A stretch of DNA of 64,000 bases, taken from Acidobacteriota bacterium. Lineage in GTDB: Bacteria; Acidobacteriota; Aminicenantia; Aminicenantales; Saccharicenantaceae. The stretch is taken from contig JAKLEN010000002.1 of the NCBI GenBank assembly GCA_022711665.1, forward strand, positions 470,001 to 534,000, in the 5' to 3' direction. The translations under genes and the position numbers were made by a program. The notes under the pieces are model-generated. The model ran no database searches. It saw only the letters and a list, made by a program, of their open reading frames with translations, and was not told the DNA's origin. Below, piece by piece: positions 25,041 to 32,216 of the stretch. How positions within the stretch are numbered: position 1 is the stretch's first letter; each line of letters begins with the position of its first letter.

Positions 25041-25707
25041 TCATCCTGATCTCCGTGAAATCTATCAAGCTTACGTATCTGCTCGCAGGCCTGCCGGCCG
25101 TAAGAGGTGTCCTCCTCCGGAAGTCATCGCCAAGTCTTTCGAGTCTTCGTTCTCTACCCGTAAAAAGAAAATGATTGCCGATCATATCTCAGAATGTCAG
25201 ATGTGCCGCGGAGAATTTTTAATGTTCCTCGAACATCAAAAGACATCGGAGGATATGATCCCCAGTTCTGAACCTCCTCGCAAACGCGTCAGGGAGGAGT
25301 TGCGACATTATGTTCTATGGCAAGGTGCCCTGGCCATGTTGGGTCTGAGCCTAATCGTCTCTTCGTTCTTCATCATAAGAAATCAACATGAGAACTCTGC
25401 TTTGCGACATCCGGGGACAGGCGAAATCACCATTATTGTCCCAAAAAGGACCTTTTCGCTCTCTGCTCCATTGATCTTTCGTTGGCTGGCGAAGCCAGGT
25501 ACAGAATATTATGTTCTCGAGATCTTCGACAAATCCCTTCTGCCAGTCTGGGCGAGCGGCAAGGAAACAGAAACTCAGTTATGGCTCCCGGCCGAAGTTT
25601 TAACGACGTTCCGTCCGGGACAGGTCTTCTATTGGATGATCACGTCTTATGCCTTCGGTTCAAAAACAGGGGAATCTCCTCTGTCCCGATTTGAGGTGCG
25701 CCAATAG
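25030..25707 (+). CDS. transmembrane anti-sigma factor-like protein
   Basis: This 225-aa protein has a cytoplasmic N-terminal domain with the zinc-finger anti-sigma pattern HISECQMCRGEF (H-x3-C-x2-C), a membrane helix (ALAMLGLSLIVSSFFII, about 100-117), and a periplasmic Ig/FnIII-like domain (IFRWLAKPGTEYYVLEIFDKS; FRPGQVFYWMIT). Its start lies inside the end of the sigma gene, so it is translationally coupled and presumably binds that factor. The periplasmic domain would be the natural site for regulated cleavage. It converges on the TPR-CHAT gene with no spacer to speak of. Confidence 0.8.
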   Translation: MKSDHPDLREIYQAYVSARRPAGRKRCPPPEVIAKSFESSFSTRKKKMIADHISECQMCRGEFLMFLEHQKTSEDMIPSSEPPRKRVREELRHYVLWQGALAMLGLSLIVSSFFIIRNQHENSALRHPGTGEITIIVPKRTFSLSAPLIFRWLAKPGTEYYVLEIFDKSLLPVWASGKETETQLWLPAEVLTTFRPGQVFYWMITSYAFGSKTGESPLSRFEVRQ

Positions 25708-25709
25708 GC

Positions 25710-28616
25710 CTATTTTCTAAAACCCTGGCCAGGCCTAGAAAACGACGGATCCCCCTGTAAAAGGAAAGTCGCCCAATAGAAAGGGTGGGCCCACCGGGAT
25801 CTCAGCATCTGTCGTTTAGCCCAGGTTAAAGCTTCTGCCGTTTGTTCCCCTTCGGCGATCGCATTATAAAACAGGGACATAAACGTTTCCGCCGCTTGGT
25901 CATCAATCGGCCAGAGGGATGCGAGAACCGAACGGGCGCCGGCGAAGAAGAACGGTCGCGACAGGCCCATGGGACCCTCCAATATCTCAAGGAACCCTCT
26001 CCCGGTCTGACAGGCCGATAACACAACGAGATCAGCATCGAAGGTCAGCCCGTAGATCTCCCTCATTTGGAGGAACCCATCTTCTTCCGATCCATCCCCC
26101 GGAGAAAGGACCAAAGCCGACCTAAATGGATAGCGTTCATTAAGGAACCCATGGCCGGCAAAATGGACAATCCGGTAATCCGTCAGTGGCCAAGTCTTGA
26201 TCGTTGTCTCATTGGCATTATCATCCGCCAAAACATCGACGCTATCCGAAGGAAAGACCTTGGATATTTCAAATATTTCCTTCCGACTGAAGGGCAAGGC
26301 AACGAGATCGATACCCTCTTCAAAATCTATACGCGCGTCAGCAGGTCGCCCATTCATCCAAACCAAACGATTGGAGTTCTCCCTCTGATCATAATGAGTC
26401 CCCCCTATAGCCAGGAGGTTCTTCTTCAGCTTCTCCGGCGTCAACGAACGGGATGATCTAAGGGCGATAAGCGCCGACGCCGACGGACAATAGGCAATGG
26501 ATGCACGCTCCATCAGATAACCCGAGCCAATCCCCCCCGGGATTCTTAAAGTCTCAAAGGGAAGATAATGGAGAATTCCGTCAGGGACGATGATTATAGT
26601 CCGAGCCTGTTCAAACTCCTCGTTCGCCTCGGCCAACATCAGTTCCCGCCCAATCCTGTCAGCGGCCTCATATCCTATCTTAGGGCTTAAAGAAAGGTCA
26701 GCGATTGCTTTTAGGTAAGCTCTCAACGAGGCTTCTATCTTATTCCTGCCTGGTAGGTTGTGAAACGATGTCTTTTCCGGCGAAACAGATAGCAGGCAGG
26801 ATCGTTCCTCACCTAGCCAATATTCAAGGAGAACCTCCCCTTTCTTAAGCGATCTTCGGACGATGTCGAGGCGCTCAGCAGGGTTCTTACGGTCTTTTCC
26901 CTCTATTCGTTCCGGTCCCTTCGTCTCTTGGATCAATCGGACGTATTCCTCTTCCTCTAATGCGAGTTCGTTCATCAGATCGATCCGAGCGTCCGGGCTG
27001 TTCCCAGGCGAGCTGAGCTTATCCTTTAGCCTGACGATATTACTGTATAGGGTCCACTTCCTCTCTTCCAATAGGGTATCGCTGGCCGATGGGAGGTCAC
27101 CCCGGACTTGTCGGACGCTTTCCAGGAAAGCTCGTGCTCGGGCTTTCTCGATAATGCTGAAGATGTCGTCTAAGCCCTCCTGCGAAGGCTGGGCCGTATA
27201 CAAATCGATGAGGATATTGAGTGATCTCTCATAAGGTACACGCTTGTTCCGAGCAAATCCGATTTTAACGTTTTCCGAGGATATCCGGCCTCTCATGCGC
27301 TCGATAACATCGATGGCCCGCCGATAAAAGGACAGGGCTGTAAGCCTATCCCCTATCCTTTCGTAGCATCGGGCAAGCCCAATGGACGATTCAATCAGAG
27401 CATCATCGAAGGAATGGTTGCGACTGAGCTCAAAGGCTTCGCGGTAATGGACAAGTGCCTTATCAATGTTCAGCTCATCTAAATAGGAAGCTCCGATGTT
27501 GCTCAGGGCATGACACCGCTCCAAGGCATTCTTGCCGATATCGATGATACTCAACGCCCGGTTGAAGTTACCCCGAGCCTTATCATATTCTTTCAGCTCA
27601 CTGAAAATGATGCCGATATTATTGAGGACTGTGAATATCACTGAAGCATTCGTCTTCCTCTGGATTCTCAAGCACTCCCGGAAGATGTTAAGAGCACTGA
27701 GCAGGTCTTGCTTCCGTTTACTCTCGATCCCGCGGCTGAGCATAACCGCCCCAATATTGGCCATATCAATAGCGATCGCATCCCCGTCTCCAAAACGACG
27801 ATCGCGATCCAGGGCCTGCGTGAAGAGATAATAGGCCAGATCAAAATTTCCGAGTTCTCGATAGATGAGCCCAAGATTATTCAGGCACTCGGCTTCCGTT
27901 GCTGGGTCTCCGGACGCCCTCGATGTAGCCAAAGCTCTCTCTGCGTGGGTCACCGCCTGCGAATAATCATTTTTCCATTGATAATAAACCCCGATATTAT
28001 TCAGGCATCGACCTTGTTCGATTCCAAGGCTGATTTCGGTCGCAATCTTCAGCCCCTTCTTATTACATTCAAAGAATGGATCGAGTTGCCGTATATCCAG
28101 ATAGGCTAGTGACTGTTGACGTAAACACTTGAGCTCGAAATCCGGCACCTCGATATCATGCGCCTTGCGGCAGGCCTCTTCAAACCGCGCTATCGAACGG
28201 TACGGCAACCCCTCCTTACGGTCATTCTTGCCTTGACTATAAAGGCGGATCACCTCAAGACAATTGACGCAGGTTTTTCGGGCCGTGGAATCCCCTGCCT
28301 TATCAAGAACCGTCGCCGCGTCGTAAAAATTGGCTGCGGCATCGGCGATCTCGCCCAGGTCCCATTTGAGCAGGCCTATCCGCATCAGAACCTCGCCTTG
28401 GCGAGACAGGTTTTTATCCTGTCGGGCCAAAGCCAGGTCCTGCTTTAAGGTCTCAAGGGATCGTTCCAGATCGCCTCGAGAACGCATTCCTTCGATTGCC
28501 CTGGCAGATTGCCCGAACGATGGGCGATCTAATCGCGCCGCTGATAAGGGAAGACGACAAAGAGTCAATATGAGGCAAACAATTATAAGGGTTGCTGGGT
28601 TGAAACGGGAGCCCAT
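25710..28616 (-). CDS. exported TPR-CHAT protein (caspase-like)
   Basis: This 968-aa protein starts at ATG 28616, just after GGGGAGGG; longer readings to 28670 cross the promoter. It has a signal peptide (PATLIIVCLILTLCRLPLSA), then at least eight tetratricopeptide repeats (about 90-480, e.g. AECLNNLGLIYRELGNFDLAYYLFTQAL), a coiled linker, and a C-terminal CHAT peptidase domain. The caspase-like dyad is intact: His822 in HFAGHGF and Cys869 in LSACQTG, followed by SRPFFFAGARSVLASLW. CHAT proteases act on partner proteins chosen through the TPRs. The convergent anti-sigma factor is an obvious candidate substrate, by inference only. Confidence 0.9.
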   Translation of the reverse strand: MGSRFNPATLIIVCLILTLCRLPLSAARLDRPSFGQSARAIEGMRSRGDLERSLETLKQDLALARQDKNLSRQGEVLMRIGLLKWDLGEIADAAANFYDAATVLDKAGDSTARKTCVNCLEVIRLYSQGKNDRKEGLPYRSIARFEEACRKAHDIEVPDFELKCLRQQSLAYLDIRQLDPFFECNKKGLKIATEISLGIEQGRCLNNIGVYYQWKNDYSQAVTHAERALATSRASGDPATEAECLNNLGLIYRELGNFDLAYYLFTQALDRDRRFGDGDAIAIDMANIGAVMLSRGIESKRKQDLLSALNIFRECLRIQRKTNASVIFTVLNNIGIIFSELKEYDKARGNFNRALSIIDIGKNALERCHALSNIGASYLDELNIDKALVHYREAFELSRNHSFDDALIESSIGLARCYERIGDRLTALSFYRRAIDVIERMRGRISSENVKIGFARNKRVPYERSLNILIDLYTAQPSQEGLDDIFSIIEKARARAFLESVRQVRGDLPSASDTLLEERKWTLYSNIVRLKDKLSSPGNSPDARIDLMNELALEEEEYVRLIQETKGPERIEGKDRKNPAERLDIVRRSLKKGEVLLEYWLGEERSCLLSVSPEKTSFHNLPGRNKIEASLRAYLKAIADLSLSPKIGYEAADRIGRELMLAEANEEFEQARTIIIVPDGILHYLPFETLRIPGGIGSGYLMERASIAYCPSASALIALRSSRSLTPEKLKKNLLAIGGTHYDQRENSNRLVWMNGRPADARIDFEEGIDLVALPFSRKEIFEISKVFPSDSVDVLADDNANETTIKTWPLTDYRIVHFAGHGFLNERYPFRSALVLSPGDGSEEDGFLQMREIYGLTFDADLVVLSACQTGRGFLEILEGPMGLSRPFFFAGARSVLASLWPIDDQAAETFMSLFYNAIAEGEQTAEALTWAKRQMLRSRWAHPFYWATFLLQGDPSFSRPGQGFRK

Positions 28617-28640
28617 ATCGACCCTCCCCAATATAGGGCT

Positions 28641-28669
28641 CATTATACGAACGTGATGACGGCTAATCA
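28641..28669 (-). promoter_or_regulatory. promoter of the TPR-CHAT gene
   Basis: On the minus strand TTGATT (28664-28669), a 17-bp spacer and a perfect TATAAT (28641-28646). Confidence 0.7.
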
Positions 28670-28675
28670 ATTCGC

Positions 28676-28704
28676 GTTGCCTTCCCTCTTCCCTCCCCCT
28701 ATAA
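28676..28704 (+). promoter_or_regulatory. promoter of the second DUF362 gene
   Basis: TTGCCT (28676-28681), a 17-bp spacer and a perfect TATAAT (28699-28704); CAGGAGG precedes the ATG at 28735. It is back to back with the TPR-CHAT promoter, the two -35 boxes only six bases apart. Confidence 0.7.
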
Positions 28705-28734
28705 TCCTCCTAATCCCTATCCCCAGGAGGCCCA

Positions 28735-29961
28735 ATGCACAAAGACGAGATCATAGCCCTCACAGGAGAGAAGGACGCTTGTCCGTCGGATAAGTTCTCG
28801 CGGCGGAAGTTCTTCGGCACGGCGGCCATGGCGGCCGCGGGCACGGTCCTGGCCCCCCGCCTGATCGGCCAGGAGAAGGCTCAGGGCGAGAAGCCGCCGG
28901 CCCCGGCCGGAATCAAGACCAACATCGACGAGATCCGGGCGATCCCCCGGACGGCCGCGTCCCTGCCGGGAAGGTACCCGGGGAAGGTGGTCCGGGTCGC
29001 GACCGGGCCGAACCCGGTGGGCCGGCCCATCGACGGGGCCCGGGTGCGCCGGGAAGTCGAGGCCGGCATGGCCGAGCTGACCGGGGAGAAGGACATGGGC
29101 AGGGCCTGGGCGCAGTTCGCCGGGCCCGGGGACGTCGTCGGCATCAAGGTCAATCCCATCGGGGGGAGCCTGCTTTCGACCAAGCCCGAGGTCGTGGACG
29201 CCGTCATCGCCGGGCTGCTGGCCGCCGGGGTCGGGAAAGGGAACATCGTCATCTGGGACCGGCGCCTCTTCCAGCTCGCCGAGGCCGGGTTCACCCCCGA
29301 GCGCTTCCCCGGCATCCGCATCCTGGGCACGGAGATGAAGGGCCCCAACGGCGAGTTCTACGACGACAAGGGCGAGCTCTGGGCCAAGGACAACATCGAC
29401 CGCCAGGCCCCGCCCTACGTCGCCGAGGTCGAGCAGAAGTACGACAAGGAGCTCCTGGGCTTCATGCTCAACGCGGGCACGAGCTCCTACTTCTCGAAGA
29501 TCGTCACGACCACGGTGACCAGGATCGTCAACCTCCCCGTCCTCAAGAACGCCGGGGCGACCGTGACCTGCTGCCTCAAGAACCTGTCCTACGGCTCGAT
29601 CAGCAACACCTCGCGCCTGCACAAGCTCTGGACGAAGTCGGTCGTCGAGCCGGTCGCCTTCCCGGCCCTGCGGGACAAGGTCGTCCTCAACATCGTTGAC
29701 GGGCTCCAGGCCTGCTACGACGGCGGCCCCGGGGCCAACGCCAAGTTCATCTACGACGCCAACCTCCTGCTCCTCGGCACCGACCCGGTGGCCGTGGACG
29801 CCGTGGCCCACGACGCCATCATCCGGGAGCGCATCGCCCGCGGCACCCAGCAGGCGGAGGACCCGCGGCGGCGGAGCTCGGAGTTCCTGGCCCTGGCCGA
29901 GAGCCTGGGCCTGGGAGTCGCGGCCAGGGAGAAGATCACGATCCGCGAAGCGGCCGTATAA
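28735..29961 (+). CDS. Tat-exported DUF362 protein (second copy)
   Basis: This 408-aa protein has a twin-arginine leader (SRRKFFGTAAMAAAGTVLAPR) about 20 residues in. DUF362 blocks: GPGDVVGIKVNPIGGSLLSTKPEVVDAVIAGLL, VIWDRR, VNLPVLKNAGATVTCCLKNLSYGSISNTSR, and DPVAVDAVAHDAIIRERI. It is longer than the copy at 8997 and only distantly similar, sharing the CLKN(LS)-type block and the terminal DRVAVDAV-like block. No reaction is established for the family. Monocistronic, between two oppositely directed genes. Confidence 0.85.
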   Translation: MHKDEIIALTGEKDACPSDKFSRRKFFGTAAMAAAGTVLAPRLIGQEKAQGEKPPAPAGIKTNIDEIRAIPRTAASLPGRYPGKVVRVATGPNPVGRPIDGARVRREVEAGMAELTGEKDMGRAWAQFAGPGDVVGIKVNPIGGSLLSTKPEVVDAVIAGLLAAGVGKGNIVIWDRRLFQLAEAGFTPERFPGIRILGTEMKGPNGEFYDDKGELWAKDNIDRQAPPYVAEVEQKYDKELLGFMLNAGTSSYFSKIVTTTVTRIVNLPVLKNAGATVTCCLKNLSYGSISNTSRLHKLWTKSVVEPVAFPALRDKVVLNIVDGLQACYDGGPGANAKFIYDANLLLLGTDPVAVDAVAHDAIIRERIARGTQQAEDPRRRSSEFLALAESLGLGVAAREKITIREAAV

Positions 29962-29967
29962 CGCGGA

Positions 29968-30783
29968 TCAGTTCCGGGCGAAGGCGCGGGCCGAGACGGA
30001 GGCGCGTACGGAGGAGCGCGGATCGTCCGGGGAGACCGACCTGGCCGAGAACCGCTCGACGACCCAAAGGCCGGGAAGGGCGGCCAGGCCGCGGAGAAAG
30101 CGCCCCAGCTCGCCGAAGCCGCCCGAAACCTCGATCCCGACGGGCAGCGCCGTCGTGAACTCCCCCGGGACCGCGGCGCCGGGCGCGAACTTGGTCATCC
30201 GGAGCCCGGAATCCAGGGCGAGCCGCTGGATCTCCCTGAGCAGGGCCGAGCTGTCCTGACTGGCCTGCAAATCCTTCTCCAGCTCTTCCAGGCGCGAGGC
30301 CGGGGACGCCCCGGACGGCGCCGGAGCGCCGGGGGGTTCCTCCCGGGCGGCGGCGGCCAGGGAGAATTCCACCCGCTCCCGGCCCTTGACGGTCCTCAGG
30401 ACGGACGCGCCGAGCGTCAGGTTCTCGAGCGCCTGGCTTTCGCCGAGCCGCTCGATATAGTCGGCCAGAAACTCGTTCGACCGGGCGTTGCCCTTGATCC
30501 GGACCTTGCCGGAGTCGAAGACGGCCTCCGTCAGCCAAACGCGGTCCGGCAGGGCCGAGACCAGAGCGTCGAGGATCCGGGCAGCCTGGGGACGCCGGGC
30601 CAGCAGGCCTTCGACGTGCTCGACCCTCCGCTCGAGGGCCGCGTCGGCGCCCCCGGCCGACGGGGACGGACCCGACGAGGAGGGCCCCGAACCGCAGGCC
30701 GCCAGGGCCAGGCAGGCCGCCGCGGCGAGCCCAGCGGCCGGGACGGCAAGCCCGGACACGCCCCGCAAGATTCTCTTCTTCAT
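29968..30783 (-). CDS. lipoprotein resembling a PilN-PilO fusion
   Basis: This 271-aa protein starts at ATG 30783 with GGAAGG six bases upstream. The lipobox is LALAAC. After a Gly/Ser/Pro linker come two parts. Residues about 55-140 match the PilN C-terminal pattern (ILDALVSALPDRVWLTEAVFDSGKVRIKGNARS; LENLTLGASVL). After a coiled segment, residues about 175-265 resemble PilO (TTALPVGIEVSGGFGELGRFLRGLAALPGLWVVERFSA). In type IV pilus systems these are separate inner-membrane proteins; here both folds appear joined and lipid-anchored, away from any other pilus gene. A role in an envelope machine is plausible but unproven. Confidence 0.65.
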   Translation of the reverse strand: MKKRILRGVSGLAVPAAGLAAAACLALAACGSGPSSSGPSPSAGGADAALERRVEHVEGLLARRPQAARILDALVSALPDRVWLTEAVFDSGKVRIKGNARSNEFLADYIERLGESQALENLTLGASVLRTVKGRERVEFSLAAAAREEPPGAPAPSGASPASRLEELEKDLQASQDSSALLREIQRLALDSGLRMTKFAPGAAVPGEFTTALPVGIEVSGGFGELGRFLRGLAALPGLWVVERFSARSVSPDDPRSSVRASVSARAFARN

Positions 30784-30902
30784 GGCCATCCTTCCATCAC
30801 GCATCCTTGGCTTTAGTCGCCCGAGCCGGCCCGGCGAGACGGATTCGGCCCCCAGAGCGTCTTTCATGGACGACGGCGGCGGTTGCCCCCGGTCGAGTAT
30901 TC

Positions 30903-30931
30903 TTGACACAGGAATCTTTACTCTTTATATT
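30903..30931 (+). promoter_or_regulatory. near-consensus promoter of the AbrB-PIN pair
   Basis: TTGACA (30903-30908), a 17-bp spacer and TATATT (30926-30931). Immediately downstream TGTAAAG occurs twice (30933-30939 and 30952-30958, 19 bp apart), a candidate binding site for the encoded antitoxin. Confidence 0.7.
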
Positions 30932-30967
30932 ATGTAAAGTAATCGTGTATTTGTAAAGGATTATCTC

Positions 30968-31207
30968 ATGACGACGGCAACGGTTTCCTCCAAGAGCCAG
31001 ATCACTTTGCCGGCGGCGGCCTGCCGCGAAACCGGCATCAAGCCCCACGACCGGGTCCTCGTCGAGGTCCGGGAAGGGACCATCGTCATTCGCTCCGCCC
31101 CCGACCTGATGGATTTCGAGGGCGTCCTGGGCAAGGCCCTGCCGCGGGCCGTCGAGATCAAAAAGGCGGCCCGGGCCGTCGCTGACCGCCTCAGGAAAGC
31201 CACGTGA
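30968..31207 (+). CDS. AbrB/SpoVT-type antitoxin
   Basis: This 79-aa protein has a swapped-hairpin DNA-binding N-terminus: ATVSSKSQITLPAAACRETGIKPHDRVLVEVREGTIVIR. The C-terminal half (FEGVLGKALPRAVEIKKAARAVADRL) would wrap the toxin. The stop overlaps the PIN gene's GTG start as GTGA, the usual antitoxin-toxin order. Likely represses its own promoter. Confidence 0.9.
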   Translation: MTTATVSSKSQITLPAAACRETGIKPHDRVLVEVREGTIVIRSAPDLMDFEGVLGKALPRAVEIKKAARAVADRLRKAT

Positions 31208-31611
31208 CCTCCTGGTTCGTCGACGCGAACGTGTTCCTCCGCTTCCTGACGGAGGATGACCAGGGCCAGCACGAGCGGGCCGTCCGCCTGTTCGAGTCCG
31301 CCCGGCGGGGGGAATGCCTCCTGGTCACGGGGCCGCCTGTCCTCTTCGAACTGGCCTGGACTCTCCGGGCGGCGTACAACACGCCTCGGGCCAGGGCGCT
31401 CGAGATCCTGAGCGCCGTTTTCGCCATGCCCGGCATGACCTTGCTGGACGCTCCCCTGGTCGCCGACGCATTGACGCTTGCCGCCTCCGCCGGGACCGAG
31501 TTCGCCGACGCCTATATCGCGGCGAGCTCGCGGGCGGCGGGATGCTCCGGCGTGGCGACCTTCGACCGCAAGGACTTCACGCGGCTCGGCCTCGAGCAGG
31601 CGAAATTCTAG
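31204..31611 (+). CDS. PIN-domain ribonuclease toxin (VapC type)
   Basis: This 135-aa PIN domain starts at GTG 31204 inside the antitoxin stop. The acidic residues are present: Asp in WFVDANVFLRFL, Glu in LFELAWTL, Asp in EFADAYIA and Asp in VATFDRKDF, giving the Mg-dependent RNase site. VapC toxins usually cleave tRNA or rRNA at one site; the target here is unknown. Confidence 0.92.
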   Translation: MTSWFVDANVFLRFLTEDDQGQHERAVRLFESARRGECLLVTGPPVLFELAWTLRAAYNTPRARALEILSAVFAMPGMTLLDAPLVADALTLAASAGTEFADAYIAASSRAAGCSGVATFDRKDFTRLGLEQAKF

Positions 31612-31626
31612 GGAGGGGGCCCCGGC

Positions 31627-31655
31627 TTGACGGGTCCGCCGGGCGGACCTATATT
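31627..31655 (+). promoter_or_regulatory. promoter with a palindromic spacer
   Basis: TTGACG (31627-31632), a 17-bp spacer and TATATT (31650-31655). The spacer GGTCCGCCGGGCGGACC is a perfect 17-bp dyad (8-bp arms, one central base) filling the space between the two hexamers exactly, so it could be an operator. It could also be a weak terminator of the PIN gene. Confidence 0.6.
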
Positions 31656-31701
31656 GTGGAGAGAAGGGTTTCTACGTCGGCAGCAGAAAGAAGGAGGGAG
31701 C

Positions 31702-32184
31702 ATGAGAAAGGCGTCCGTCCTGTCTTCGTTCCTGGCGCTGGCGCTCTTCCTGACCCTGGCGGGAACCGCCGCGGCCCAGGGCAGGTCCATCACTGTCCCC
31801 AAGGGGACCAAGGCCGAGATGCTCGGGCCGGAGAGTTTCAAGCTCACGACCCCCGCCGGCTACGTCTTCACGATCACGTCCTTCAAGAAAACGGGCAAGG
31901 CCGCGGGCAAGCCGGACGAGGTCGGCATCCTGGGCGATTGCGGCATCCGCGACCCAAAGGGCAAGGTCGTCGCCACCGGGTTCGAAGGCGTCCTGAAGAG
32001 CGCCCCGGCCATCGCCGCGGCCGGCAAGGCTCTCAAGGACATCCCGCCGGGCGAGTACATCAAGATCGACGACGAGGTGACCTGGCTCCCGGCGACGATG
32101 CAGTTCCCATCGATGCGCATCTTCGACCGCCAGGCCATGCTGAAGCTCTCCCCGCAGCCCGACCCGCCCGGGAAGGCACGCTGA
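31702..32184 (+). CDS. small exported protein, unknown
   Basis: This 160-aa protein has a signal peptide (SVLSSFLALALFLTLAGTAAAQG) and a single compact beta-rich domain (ITVPKGTKAEMLGPESFKLTTPAGYVFTI; GILGDCGIRDPKGKVVATG; PPGEYIKIDDEVTWLPATM). Two short KG-rich turns suggest a binding surface, but I recognise no family. AAGGAGGG precedes the ATG. It is transcribed from its own promoter, whose palindromic spacer suggests control by a repressor. Confidence 0.7.
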   Translation: MRKASVLSSFLALALFLTLAGTAAAQGRSITVPKGTKAEMLGPESFKLTTPAGYVFTITSFKKTGKAAGKPDEVGILGDCGIRDPKGKVVATGFEGVLKSAPAIAAAGKALKDIPPGEYIKIDDEVTWLPATMQFPSMRIFDRQAMLKLSPQPDPPGKAR

Positions 32185-32216
32185 GCCGGCCAGCCGTCCC
32201 GGATGGGCCGCCGGGC

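Noticed and set aside
25710..28616. Csx29-type CRISPR effector protease
   Set aside because: No CRISPR array, Cas7-11 or Csx30 is present and the protein has a signal peptide; only the TPR-CHAT layout is shared.
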